Assembly: GCF_023712425.1 (NCBI RefSeq)
Contig: NZ_JAMAYG010000001.1
Location: forward strand, 62,001 to 126,000
Direction of reading: 5' to 3'
Source: Rothia sp. P100
Lineage (GTDB): Bacteria > Actinomycetota > Actinomycetes > Actinomycetales > Micrococcaceae
DNA: 64,000 nt
Position 1 is the stretch's first letter. Each line of letters starts with the position of its first letter. The position numbers were made by a program, and so were the translations under genes. Positions 25,073 through 33,275 of the stretch are shown one piece after another. The notes under the pieces are model-generated. The model made no database searches, was not told the origin of the DNA, and was given only the letters and a program-made list of their open reading frames with translations.

Positions 25073-26380
25073 CTACTCAGCGGAAGCAGCCTCTTCGTTC
25101 TGACCCAGGAATGAGGTCAGGTCAACAGCTTTGCCGTCGGCGTCCTTAACCTCAGCCTTGGCGAGAACTGCAGCCAGAGCCTTTGAACGGCGAACCTCGC
25201 CGACAATCATGCCGGACTGACCGGAACCATCCAGCATCTGAGCGAACTGGTTGGGGTCCATACCGTACTGCTGTGACATGGTGATGATGTAGTCAATGAG
25301 TTCTGACTGCTCAACGGATACATCTTCCTTCTCAGCAATAGCATCAAGGATGATTTCGTTCTTGAAAGCCGCGATGGTGTTTTCGCGAACCTCAGCGCGG
25401 TGCTCTTCGCTGTCGTGGTCGTCCTCTGAACCGGGAGCGCTAAAGTGCTGCTCCACCTGCTCATCAATAACCTTCTCAGGCACGGGAATCTCAACAAGCT
25501 CAACCAGAGCTTCCAGAACCTTGTCGCGAGCCTCTGAGCCCTGCTCAGCAACCTTTGATTCTGCGGCCTGCTTAGCCAAGTCAGCCTTCAGCTCGTCGAT
25601 AGTGTCGAACTCTGATGCCAACTGAGCGAAGTCGTCGTCTGCCTCGGGCAGTTCACGTTCCTTAACAGCGGAGACCTTAACCTTGACGGTTGCTTCCTCC
25701 CCGGCGTGCTCGCCGCCGGCCAGCTTGGTGGTGAAGGTAGCGTCTTCGTCAGCGGAGAGACCCAGAACAGCTTCATCCAGGCCATCTAGCATGGTGCCTG
25801 AGCCAACCTGGTAGGACAGGTCGTTAGCAGCGTCAACCTCTTCACCGTCGATTTCAGCAGCGATGTTGATGGTCAGGAAGTCATCGTTAGCGGCGGGACG
25901 CTCAACGGTCTTGAGGGTGCCGAAGCGACCGCGCAGGGCATCCAGTGCCTGCTTTTCGTCGTCCTCTGAAACCTCTACGTTTGCAACCTCAACCTTGATA
26001 CCTTCATAGGAGGGGAGCTCAATTTCGGGGCGAACGGTGACCTCGATGGCTAGGTGGAGGTCAGCTTCGCGAGCATCCTCTTCAGGCTTGGAAATGATAT
26101 CCAGCTCAGGCTGGGCCAAGGGGGTCAGTTCGTTCTCGGCCAGAGCCTGTGAGTAGTAGCTGTTCAGCGCCTCGTTCAGTGCGTTTTCAACGATGAAATC
26201 GAAGCCTGCACGCTGCTCGATGAGAGCCTTGGGGGTCTTGCCCTTACGGAAGCCGGGAACATTAATCTGTCCTGCCAGGGTCTTGTAAGCGCGGTCAAGG
26301 TAAGGCTTGAACTCAGCGAAGGGGACCTCGACCTCAATCTTTGCGAGGGTCGGGTTGATCTTCTCGACGGCAGTCTTCAC
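25073..26380 (-). CDS. tig: Trigger factor (ribosome-associated chaperone and peptidyl-prolyl isomerase)
   Basis: Chaperone of 435 residues that binds the ribosome exit tunnel and folds nascent chains. The ribosome-binding signature [17 protein letters not shown] (about 43-59) is intact, followed by the FKBP-like domain and the long helical C-terminal domain, ending in an acidic tail. GTG 26380 is the start: it has AGGAG upstream and gives the family-typical [11 protein letters not shown]. The reading frame runs on upstream without conservation. The order clpX-clpP2-clpP1-tig is classical, but here the siderophore operon is inserted between clpP1 and tig. Confidence 0.95.
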   Translation of the reverse strand: MKTAVEKINPTLAKIEVEVPFAEFKPYLDRAYKTLAGQINVPGFRKGKTPKALIEQRAGFDFIVENALNEALNSYYSQALAENELTPLAQPELDIISKPEEDAREADLHLAIEVTVRPEIELPSYEGIKVEVANVEVSEDDEKQALDALRGRFGTLKTVERPAANDDFLTINIAAEIDGEEVDAANDLSYQVGSGTMLDGLDEAVLGLSADEDATFTTKLAGGEHAGEEATVKVKVSAVKERELPEADDDFAQLASEFDTIDELKADLAKQAAESKVAEQGSEARDKVLEALVELVEIPVPEKVIDEQVEQHFSAPGSEDDHDSEEHRAEVRENTIAAFKNEIILDAIAEKEDVSVEQSELIDYIITMSQQYGMDPNQFAQMLDGSGQSGMIVGEVRRSKALAAVLAKAEVKDADGKAVDLTSFLGQNEEAASAE

Positions 26381-26456
26381 GTCCGTTGATCTCCTGATAA
26401 TTGATGGGACCACAGCTCGGGTTTGAGCGGTGATATATCTTGGTTTGCGGGAATAA

Positions 26457-26485
26457 AGCAAAAGACCCGCCGTTTCCGGCGGGTC
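26457..26485 (-). terminator. Terminator of tRNA-Pro
   Basis: GACCCGCCG (26464-26472) pairs with CGGCGGGTC (26477-26485) over a 4-nt loop; on the minus strand TTTTGC follows. It lies between tRNA-Pro and tig. Confidence 0.85.
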
Positions 26486-26499
26486 TCGCGTTATTCACG

Positions 26500-26574
26500 T
26501 CGGGGTGACAGGATTCGAACCTGCGATCTCCTGCTCCCAAAGCAGGCGCGCTAGCCAAGCTACGCCACACCCCG
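26500..26574 (-). tRNA. tRNA-Pro (anticodon TGG)
   Basis: The cloverleaf folds well on the minus strand: acceptor CGGGGTG/CACCCCG, anticodon arm CTGCT-TTTGGGA-AGCAG giving TGG, and T arm with GGTTCGAATCC. CCA is not encoded. Confidence 0.95.
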
Positions 26575-26699
26575 TTTTGCACGGAAGCAAATACGAGTTT
26601 ACCTGTTCACTGCAGTTTTACCTAACCCAGGTTTTGGTTATGCTCTCAGCGTGTCTTTCAACCGGTCAATCACACCCCCTAAAACAACATCATCAGCAT

Positions 26700-26728
26700 T
26701 TGACATGTGTCCCAAATGCGTGTTTACT
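26700..26728 (+). promoter_or_regulatory. Promoter of tRNA-Gly
   Basis: TTGACA (26700-26705), a 17-bp spacer, then TTTACT (26723-26728), about 34 bp before the mature tRNA. The -35 is a perfect sigma-70-type consensus. Confidence 0.55.
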
Positions 26729-26762
26729 TGAACAAGTCCTTCGAGGATATAACTGAATATTC

Positions 26763-26836
26763 GGGGATGTAGCTTAATGGTAAAGCCTCAGTCTTCCAAA
26801 CTGATTACGCGGGTTCGATTCCCGTCATCCCCTCCA
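26763..26836 (+). tRNA. tRNA-Gly (anticodon TCC)
   Basis: Acceptor GGGGATG/CATCCCC, anticodon arm TCAGT-CTTCCAA-ACTGA giving TCC, T arm GGGTTCGATTCCC. The CCA end is encoded at 26834-26836. Confidence 0.95.
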
Positions 26837-26840
26837 CCTA

Positions 26841-26875
26841 AGACCCGGTAGCTGTAACGCTCACCGGGTCTTTTC
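26841..26875 (+). terminator. Terminator of tRNA-Gly
   Basis: AGACCCGGT (26841-26849) pairs with ACCGGGTCT (26863-26871), followed by TTTCG. Confidence 0.85.
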
Positions 26876-26938
26876 GCCTTGTAGAACAACGCAGTTGAGC
26901 GGTAGGCGAAGATGCACCCCTACAGCTAGAGGGGGCAC

Positions 26939-28171
26939 CTAGTGGTTTCGGAAACGGCGCGGTACTTCTGCGGCACCCAAAGATAGCATCAGCCGGTTAG
27001 CCCAGTTAAAGAAGGCAGCAGCGTTAATGATGTCAATCATGTCGCCGGTCTCAAGCCCTAATGCCTTCAGCTGATGCACATGGCGCTGCCCGAAATCGAT
27101 GGGGGTGCGAGTCAGTGCAACGGTAGTATCACGGATAGCATTCCAGGTATCTGACCCCAGATCAGCTCCAACACCCTGGTCCAGCAGCCGCTCTACGTCA
27201 GCAACCCTACCTGTTGATTCTTCGAGGGTACGAGCCGAATGAACAGAAGCGCAATAGATGCAACCGTTGAGCCGCGAAGCAACAGTCGCAGCAAGCTCCC
27301 GCTCAGCCCGCCCAATTCCGGTGTCAATGTTGTAAAAGATATCGAAGTCGGTCAAGGTTCGTGCTTTGAGCGCTTGAGGGTCCCTGGCTAATAGCCTGAA
27401 ATAGGCTGATTTAGCGCGTTCCGGAAGAATCATGGCCTCCAGGTGCGCTTCCGTCAGTTCATCTTCGCCCAGGATTGGCACCCAGGGTTTCCAGCCCAAT
27501 GAATGGTGTACAAAGTGGCTAGGTTCCACCAGATGGGGGTAGGTCAGCACCTCATACACTCCCCCAGTTAGTGCCGTGGGTGCGCTACCCTCATCACTGG
27601 CCACGGTAATAGCAGGTGCAGTGGAGGCAGGGGCCGGTAACGGTGCAGTCTCTCGCCCGTCCAGCACGACTAGCCCGTGCACCACTCGCAGCTGAAAGGC
27701 CAGAAAAGAAATCAACTGAGCCAGAGTAACGGTCTCGTCTTCAGTAAAAACCTTGGCCAAAGCCGCTAGCCGCTCCGGGGTGCTATCAACAGGGTGAAAG
27801 ACGAGGAAGTGGGAGAAATCCAGTGCAGCGACGAGTCGCTGGCCCAGAGAATCGGCATGAGGTAGGGTTGCGGCTGAGAACCATCGTGCCTGCCCCTGCT
27901 CTGACGGTCCGCTACCCCAGGTGTCCAAACCGGCAGCTACAGCCTCAGCCACAGGTTGCATCAGGCCTGGGTTTTCATCGCCTAGAAGATCAAAATAAAA
28001 TTCAGCTACTGGGGACCTGTGCAGACCAGCAACAAACGCTGCGACAGCGTAGCGTTCTGGCAACTCTCCCTCCAAAAGTACCTCAAAACTAAGTTGGGCA
28101 TTGTCTTTTGCCTGGAGCCGATCATTGCGTTCAGCAAGGTCTGTGCCTGATAAGAAGTTAATAATATCCAT
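26939..28171 (-). CDS. Fused CMD-domain / alkylhydroperoxidase-like protein of a peptide-ABC cassette
   Basis: A 410-residue protein made of two related all-helical halves. The N-terminal half has a CMD-like fold without a CxxC pair. The C-terminal half has the AhpD-type active site NGCIYCASVHS (Cys-x-x-Cys near residues 302-305). The halves resemble two separate families (Avi_7170-like CMD and Avi_7169-like peroxidase) that I recall as neighbours of a KPN_01854-type peptide transporter; here they are one chain. The reaction is unknown, perhaps thiol-dependent reduction of a peroxide or an adduct of the imported compound. Start ATG 28171 has GAGG upstream and lies 25 bp after the ATPase gene. 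Family names are from memory, not searched. Confidence 0.75.
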   Translation of the reverse strand: MDIINFLSGTDLAERNDRLQAKDNAQLSFEVLLEGELPERYAVAAFVAGLHRSPVAEFYFDLLGDENPGLMQPVAEAVAAGLDTWGSGPSEQGQARWFSAATLPHADSLGQRLVAALDFSHFLVFHPVDSTPERLAALAKVFTEDETVTLAQLISFLAFQLRVVHGLVVLDGRETAPLPAPASTAPAITVASDEGSAPTALTGGVYEVLTYPHLVEPSHFVHHSLGWKPWVPILGEDELTEAHLEAMILPERAKSAYFRLLARDPQALKARTLTDFDIFYNIDTGIGRAERELAATVASRLNGCIYCASVHSARTLEESTGRVADVERLLDQGVGADLGSDTWNAIRDTTVALTRTPIDFGQRHVHQLKALGLETGDMIDIINAAAFFNWANRLMLSLGAAEVPRRFRNH

Positions 28172-28196
28172 TTTGTATCCTCTTAGCCGTTGCTTC

Positions 28197-29759
28197 TTAG
28201 AGCCCCAGGTTGTAGTTGCCGTGACGATAGCTAGCACCTGGAATTGCCCCGAGCAAGGTGCGGGTGAAGTCTGACTGAGGGTTGGTAAAGACGTGGGCGG
28301 TTTCTCCGTGCTCTACCTGCTGCCCCCGGCTCATCACCGTCACGGTATCCGATATTTGACGCACCACAGCTAAATCGTGGGAAATAAAGAGGTAGGTCAG
28401 TCCAAGCTCTTGCTGAAGCTTTTCAAGCAAGCGCAGGATTTGTGCCTGAACGGTTACATCCAGCGCTGAAACCGCTTCATCCAATACCACCACATCGGGT
28501 TCAAGAATAAGCGCTCTGGCAATTGCAACTCGCTGGCGTTGCCCACCTGAAAGTTCCCGCGGACGGCGATTGGCTAGCTCGGGGCTCAACGAGACAAGTT
28601 CTAGGTAGTCCTGAACCCTTTGTTGGATTTGCTTCTTCGTAAGATTAGTAAAATTCCCCAGCCCCTCGCCAATGGCCTTACCTATAGTCTGCCGCGGGTT
28701 CAGTGATGAGTAGGGGTTTTGGTATACCATCTGCACTTTTTGGCGGAGGGCACGAGAGGGCTTTAGCTTCACGCCATCCAGGGTAATCTGCCCTGAGGAC
28801 GGTGTGAGCAAGCCAGCAATGGCTCGGCCCGCTGTCGTTTTACCCGAACCTGATTCCCCTACGATAGCGTGGGTGCTCCCCCGGGTAACCTCGAAGCTCA
28901 AACCTTCTAAAGCGGTAAAGTTGCCATAGACCTGCCCCAGATTTTCGACGCTGAGTATGATCTCCCCTTCTCTAGTAGAGGGTCTAAGAGGAGCCTGTGA
29001 GCCGGTGGCTAGTGAGGGAGCATCGGCAAGTAGCCGCTGGGTATAGGGCTGCCGCGGGTTGGCTAAGACATGAGCTGCAAGACCTTCTTCAACGACTGCT
29101 CCCTGTTGCATGACGACGATGCGGTGGGCTCTGTCCCCAGCAACCGCCAAATCATGGGTAATCAGTAGAATTCCGATGCCCAGCTCTTCACGCATCTGGT
29201 CTAGAAGATCAAGGATTACCTTCTGCACGGTCACATCGAGGGCACTGGTTGGTTCATCGGCGATCAACAGATCTGGCTCGAGAGCGAGTGCCGCTGCGAT
29301 GAGGACGCGCTGGTTCATGCCACCCGATAACTCATGGGGGTACTGCTTGTAGCGTCTTTCGGGTTGATCAATACCCACTTTTTCAAGCAGTCTTAATACC
29401 TTAGATTTCACATCAGCATGGCCGTGAATTCTCAAACCTTCAGCCACAGATTCACCGATGGTTTTGGTGGGGTTGAGGGAGTTTGTTGGGTCTTGGGGAA
29501 TCAGCCCTACCCTTTTCCCCCTCATAACAGGTGTCACGGGCTGGTCGATGAGTGTAATGGCACCTGCTGATACTGAAGCGTTATCTGGCAGCAAGCCGAT
29601 GATTGCCAGGGCGCTGGTTGATTTACCGGAGCCAGATTCCCCCACAATCGCGGTGGTTTGGCCGCGTTCTACGGTCAGATTAATTCCGTGAACAGCCTGA
29701 ACTGTACCCGATGAGGCGGTGTAGCTGACGTTGAGGTCGGTAACGTTGAGTAGGCTCAT
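28197..29759 (-). CDS. Peptide-type ABC transporter, fused double ATP-binding protein (DppD-DppF-like)
   Basis: A 520-residue protein with two complete nucleotide-binding domains in tandem. Walker A motifs are GESGSGKST (near 40) and GESGSGKTT (near 308); signatures ELSGGMNQR and ELSGGQRQR; Walker B LLIADEPTSALD and VVVLDEAVSALD. The second Walker B has Glu-Ala in place of Glu-Pro, still with the catalytic Glu. It powers the two permeases encoded upstream. Its ATG overlaps the dppC-like stop by 4 bp (ATGA). The C-terminus ends HGNYNLGL. Confidence 0.9.
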   Translation of the reverse strand: MSLLNVTDLNVSYTASSGTVQAVHGINLTVERGQTTAIVGESGSGKSTSALAIIGLLPDNASVSAGAITLIDQPVTPVMRGKRVGLIPQDPTNSLNPTKTIGESVAEGLRIHGHADVKSKVLRLLEKVGIDQPERRYKQYPHELSGGMNQRVLIAAALALEPDLLIADEPTSALDVTVQKVILDLLDQMREELGIGILLITHDLAVAGDRAHRIVVMQQGAVVEEGLAAHVLANPRQPYTQRLLADAPSLATGSQAPLRPSTREGEIILSVENLGQVYGNFTALEGLSFEVTRGSTHAIVGESGSGKTTAGRAIAGLLTPSSGQITLDGVKLKPSRALRQKVQMVYQNPYSSLNPRQTIGKAIGEGLGNFTNLTKKQIQQRVQDYLELVSLSPELANRRPRELSGGQRQRVAIARALILEPDVVVLDEAVSALDVTVQAQILRLLEKLQQELGLTYLFISHDLAVVRQISDTVTVMSRGQQVEHGETAHVFTNPQSDFTRTLLGAIPGASYRHGNYNLGL

Positions 29760-30559
29760 ACTTGCCCCTCCTGATTAATGATGTGGCTGATATGGTTTGC
29801 AGCTAGCACAACGGCAACGATGACAGCACCGGGTAGCAGGGTCAGCCACCAGCTGGTGGCGAGGTAGGCGCGGGAGTCTGCAATGAGTAGCCCCCATTCC
29901 GGAGTGGGCGGCGGGGTGCCGTAGCCCAGAAACCCTAGAGTTGCCAGTTGAAGCAGGGCCGAGGCGAATTGCAGGGCAACCAGAGCCAGAACCGGGGTTA
30001 GGGAGTTGGGCAGGACATGTCTGATGAGGACGGCGGTGCGGGTGGAACCTACTCCATAGGCTGCTTCAACGTAGTCGCTTGAGACCACGGACAGCACCTG
30101 GGAGCGCACCAGCCGTGCGAACATTGCAATCGAGGTAACACCTACAGCGATGGCTGCGTTCATGGTGCCGAAACCGAGCAGGATGAGGACGGCAAGGCTC
30201 AGGAGCAAAGATGGGATGGAGAGCAGAACGTCGACTATTCGCATGATAATTGTCTCTGCTTTACCGCGTAAGGTGCCTGCAATGACACCAAGGGAGGTAC
30301 CGATGATGAGGCCAACGAGGACGGCGACTAGAGCGCCTAGCAGTGAGTTGCGTGCTCCGTAGATCACCCTGGTATAGAGGTCTCTACCCACGGAGTCTGT
30401 GCCAAACCAGTGGGTGGCGCTGGGTGCTAGCAGGGCTCGATCATCACCGATAATGGGATCCCCCTGCGTAAAGAGGCCCGGGGCTAGTGACCACAGGATG
30501 GCTGTCGCCAAAATAAGGTAAGCAAGAAGTGCTGTGGGTTTGGTGTAGGCAGTTTTCAT
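29756..30559 (-). CDS. Peptide-type ABC transporter permease (DppC-like)
   Basis: A 267-residue permease with about six membrane segments. HWFGTDSVGRDLYTRVIYGARNS (split motif near 55-77) and the EAA loop EAAYGVGSTRTAVLIRHVLPN (near 160) are the DppC/OppC signatures. ATG 30559 with AGGAAGG upstream makes a 4-bp overlap with the DppB-like stop, so translation is coupled. It pairs with the 30556-31497 permease. Confidence 0.9.
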   Translation of the reverse strand: MKTAYTKPTALLAYLILATAILWSLAPGLFTQGDPIIGDDRALLAPSATHWFGTDSVGRDLYTRVIYGARNSLLGALVAVLVGLIIGTSLGVIAGTLRGKAETIIMRIVDVLLSIPSLLLSLAVLILLGFGTMNAAIAVGVTSIAMFARLVRSQVLSVVSSDYVEAAYGVGSTRTAVLIRHVLPNSLTPVLALVALQFASALLQLATLGFLGYGTPPPTPEWGLLIADSRAYLATSWWLTLLPGAVIVAVVLAANHISHIINQEGQV

Positions 30560-31497
30560 GAGTTTGCCTTCCTGCACAATCGGGGGTCGAGGACCGGGTA
30601 GAGCAGATCGACGATGAGATTAATGATGATGTAGGCGGTAGCTGCGGTGACAACTACTGCGAGCAGGACAGGGGTGTCTCGGTTAGCAACAGCTTGCACG
30701 GTAAGGTTTCCTAGCCCGGCGCGTCCAAAGACGGCTTCAGTGACCACGGCCCCGCTGACCAGTTCGCCAAAAAGAACCCCGGCGATGGTGATAGCGGGCA
30801 TCATGGCATTGCGCAGCACATTGTGGAAGAAGATCCACCGTTCGCTAGCTCCCCTGGCTCGGATAACCTGCACGAAGGGTTGGGTGTACACTTCATCGAT
30901 GCTGCGGACCAGCACTTGCGCAAGCGGGGCTGAGATGGGAACGGCTAGGGTGAGCACGGGCAGAATAAGGTCCTGTAGGTTGCTTGCACCGTAGACAGGT
31001 ACCCAGCCGAGCTGGAAGGAGATCATCTGAATGAGCACGATACCGATGAGGAAACTGGGGATTGAACTCATGAAGGCCGGAAGTGCTCTGACCGTGCGCC
31101 TGAGCCAGCCCTGTCCAGGCAACGTCGAGGCAAATGCAATGCAAAAAGCTAGCACTATGGACGCAGCGAAGGCTAAGAAAGCCAGAGTTAGGGTACCTGG
31201 CAGCGCTGATTTCATCAGATTGCTGACTGCGGTGCCTGAATTAACAGAGTATCCAAAGTTACCCGTCAAAAAATTGGCTAGCGTCATAAAGTACTGAATA
31301 ATCAGGGGCTGATCTAGGCCGTAGGATTCCCTAATCTGGGAAACTTCAGCCTCTGACAAACCCAGTTCAGGGTTGGAGTAACGGGTAGTGACCGCATCTC
31401 CGGGTAATGCTGTGAGCAGGATGAAGGCAAGGGTGAATGCTGCCAGCAAAACCAGTATCGCTTGCCCTACCCTCAGTAATACTTGTGTGCTTTTCAT
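30556..31497 (-). CDS. Peptide-type ABC transporter permease (DppB-like)
   Basis: A 313-residue permease with about six membrane segments, starting with the DppB/OppB-type LLRVGQAILVLLAAFTLAF. FGYSVNSGTAV follows, and the EAA loop RARGASERWIFFHNVLRNA is near 220. It lies 6 bp after the binding-protein gene and overlaps the next permease by 4 bp. Confidence 0.9.
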   Translation of the reverse strand: MKSTQVLLRVGQAILVLLAAFTLAFILLTALPGDAVTTRYSNPELGLSEAEVSQIRESYGLDQPLIIQYFMTLANFLTGNFGYSVNSGTAVSNLMKSALPGTLTLAFLAFAASIVLAFCIAFASTLPGQGWLRRTVRALPAFMSSIPSFLIGIVLIQMISFQLGWVPVYGASNLQDLILPVLTLAVPISAPLAQVLVRSIDEVYTQPFVQVIRARGASERWIFFHNVLRNAMMPAITIAGVLFGELVSGAVVTEAVFGRAGLGNLTVQAVANRDTPVLLAVVVTAATAYIIINLIVDLLYPVLDPRLCRKANS

Positions 31498-31503
31498 TGG
31501 TTT

Positions 31504-33132
31504 TTAGCTTTCAATTCTTACGCTGTAAAAAGAGGGGCGGCCGATGGGGTCAGTCATGAAATCTTTGACCGCGGGTTGAAGACCGAAAACCTGGGGTTCT
31601 TCGAAGATAGGGATGCTGTACGCCTTATCGATGAGCAGCTGCTGTATCTTGGCTGAGTTGGCGGCTCTTTCTTCGTCGCTGGCAGCCTGGGCTACGGCAA
31701 AAGTGAGGTCTTCAAGTTCTTGATCCCCGATGGTCTGCGTATCTGGGTTGAGGTTGAGCAGGGTGTCCCGGTTTTCTGAGCAGTACTGGCTTTTGATGAC
31801 GTCGTAATCCGCGCGTCCTACCATGGATGAGTTGATCTGGATGATGTTGTGATCCAGAGTCGCTGCACTTTGGGCTGACCTGTCACCGGGGAAGATGTTG
31901 ATTTCTATGCCTATCCGCCGCAACTGTTCTTGAATGACCGTTGATTGCTCCCTATTGCGGGGCTGGACGGGGCTCCAATTGACGGTGAGAGACAGTCTGT
32001 TGCCGCCCTTGGTGCGGATGCCGTCCTCTCCAGGTACCCACCCGGCGTCATCCAGTAGCCGCTGGGCCTCGGTAGGGTCATAACGGTAGGCCTCGCTGTG
32101 ATCCACATAGCCCAGCGCGGTGGACGCCAGCGGGCCAGTCGCCAGCTTGTAGCGGGGCGAGAAGAGGGTGGTGAGTATGTGCTGGCGGTCAATTCCATAG
32201 CCGATGGCACGGCGCACCCGAATGTCAGAAAGTAGCGGGTGCTGAAACCGCAGGTCCCAGGAGTTATTGACGCCGTTGGTTGCTGCCGCCACGATTTTCA
32301 GCCCCTGGTCAAGCAGGTGGTCTTCGACAGGCGCCTCAATCTGCCGGGCAATATCGGCCTGGTTAGCTATAAGGGCACCAACCCGCACCGAGTCTTCACT
32401 CGCAAGGGCAATGGTGATCCGGTCTAGATTAGCTCTGCCTTGATGCTCAAGGATAGGCGGTGCCCAGGCGTAATCGCCCCGTGCTTCTAGAACCAGTTCG
32501 GTACCAAGCTTTTCACCCGTGATGACAAAGGGGCCAGATGCAATAATCTCCGTAGCATTTCCCGGCCCGAACCCAGTGTTATCTAGCTCCAAAGTAGCGT
32601 CAGACAGTAGCCCTGCGTTCATAGAGCTAGTTGCTTGCGGAAAACCTAGGGCAGGTTTTTCAAAGTAGAACTTGACGGTATAGTCATCGAGCACTTCACT
32701 GCGGAGGTAACCCGTAATTTGTTCAGAAACTGTGAGTTTTCGGTTCTTATCCCCCAGGCCAAACAGGTCAAAGTTACGAGCAACGTTGCGGGCATCGAGT
32801 CTGCTTCCATCAGAGTGGGTCACTCCCCGGCGCAGCCTGAACGTGAATTCGGTGCCGTCCTGGTTGATTTCGGGTAGTTCTTCAGCAATCCAGGGGTGTA
32901 GTTGCTTGGTTTCAGGGTGCTGATAGAGCAGCCGGTCCGCGATATTATTCATGACCCCACCATTAGGGTAGAAGCCAACCGACGGCGGGTAGAGGGAGGT
33001 GAAAAAGGCAGATTCGAGGTAGGTTAAGGAGGTGTCAGAAACAGGTTCAGAACCGTCAGCTGCGCAGCCGGCAGCCCCTAAAATGCCACCTGCTGATACA
33101 AGGGTTACAAATTGTCGCCGGGTAAAAGCCAC
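31504..33132 (-). CDS. Peptide/opine-type ABC transporter substrate-binding lipoprotein (KPN_01854-like)
   Basis: A 542-residue family 5 extracellular solute-binding protein. The signal TRRQFVTLVSAGGILGAAGC combines a twin-arginine-like pair with a lipobox. After it come LTYLESAFFTSLYPPSVGFY and NNIADRLLYQHPETKQL. I recall these as typical of a subgroup named after KPN_01854, found with CMD and peroxidase-like genes. The ligand is unknown; it could be a short peptide, an opine or a peptide-like metabolite. GTG 33132 has GAAGGA upstream. First gene of the five-gene cassette, divergent from the FAD enzyme across 143 bp. Confidence 0.85.
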   Translation of the reverse strand: MAFTRRQFVTLVSAGGILGAAGCAADGSEPVSDTSLTYLESAFFTSLYPPSVGFYPNGGVMNNIADRLLYQHPETKQLHPWIAEELPEINQDGTEFTFRLRRGVTHSDGSRLDARNVARNFDLFGLGDKNRKLTVSEQITGYLRSEVLDDYTVKFYFEKPALGFPQATSSMNAGLLSDATLELDNTGFGPGNATEIIASGPFVITGEKLGTELVLEARGDYAWAPPILEHQGRANLDRITIALASEDSVRVGALIANQADIARQIEAPVEDHLLDQGLKIVAAATNGVNNSWDLRFQHPLLSDIRVRRAIGYGIDRQHILTTLFSPRYKLATGPLASTALGYVDHSEAYRYDPTEAQRLLDDAGWVPGEDGIRTKGGNRLSLTVNWSPVQPRNREQSTVIQEQLRRIGIEINIFPGDRSAQSAATLDHNIIQINSSMVGRADYDVIKSQYCSENRDTLLNLNPDTQTIGDQELEDLTFAVAQAASDEERAANSAKIQQLLIDKAYSIPIFEEPQVFGLQPAVKDFMTDPIGRPSFYSVRIES

Positions 33133-33275
33133 GGGTGATTTCCTTCAATATTGGCCAGAGTTGCGAACTATTACGCCCCTCTAACGAGTGTGGTATCGCG
33201 GTGATAGGTTGGGTGAGCGGTCACCGTTTCGTCATGAAAAATTAACGTTAGTCATCAGAATTCAAAGGAATCAAT

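Noticed and set aside
26505-26756. 83-codon open frame at the tRNA-Pro locus
   Set aside because: It translates the antisense of tRNA-Pro.
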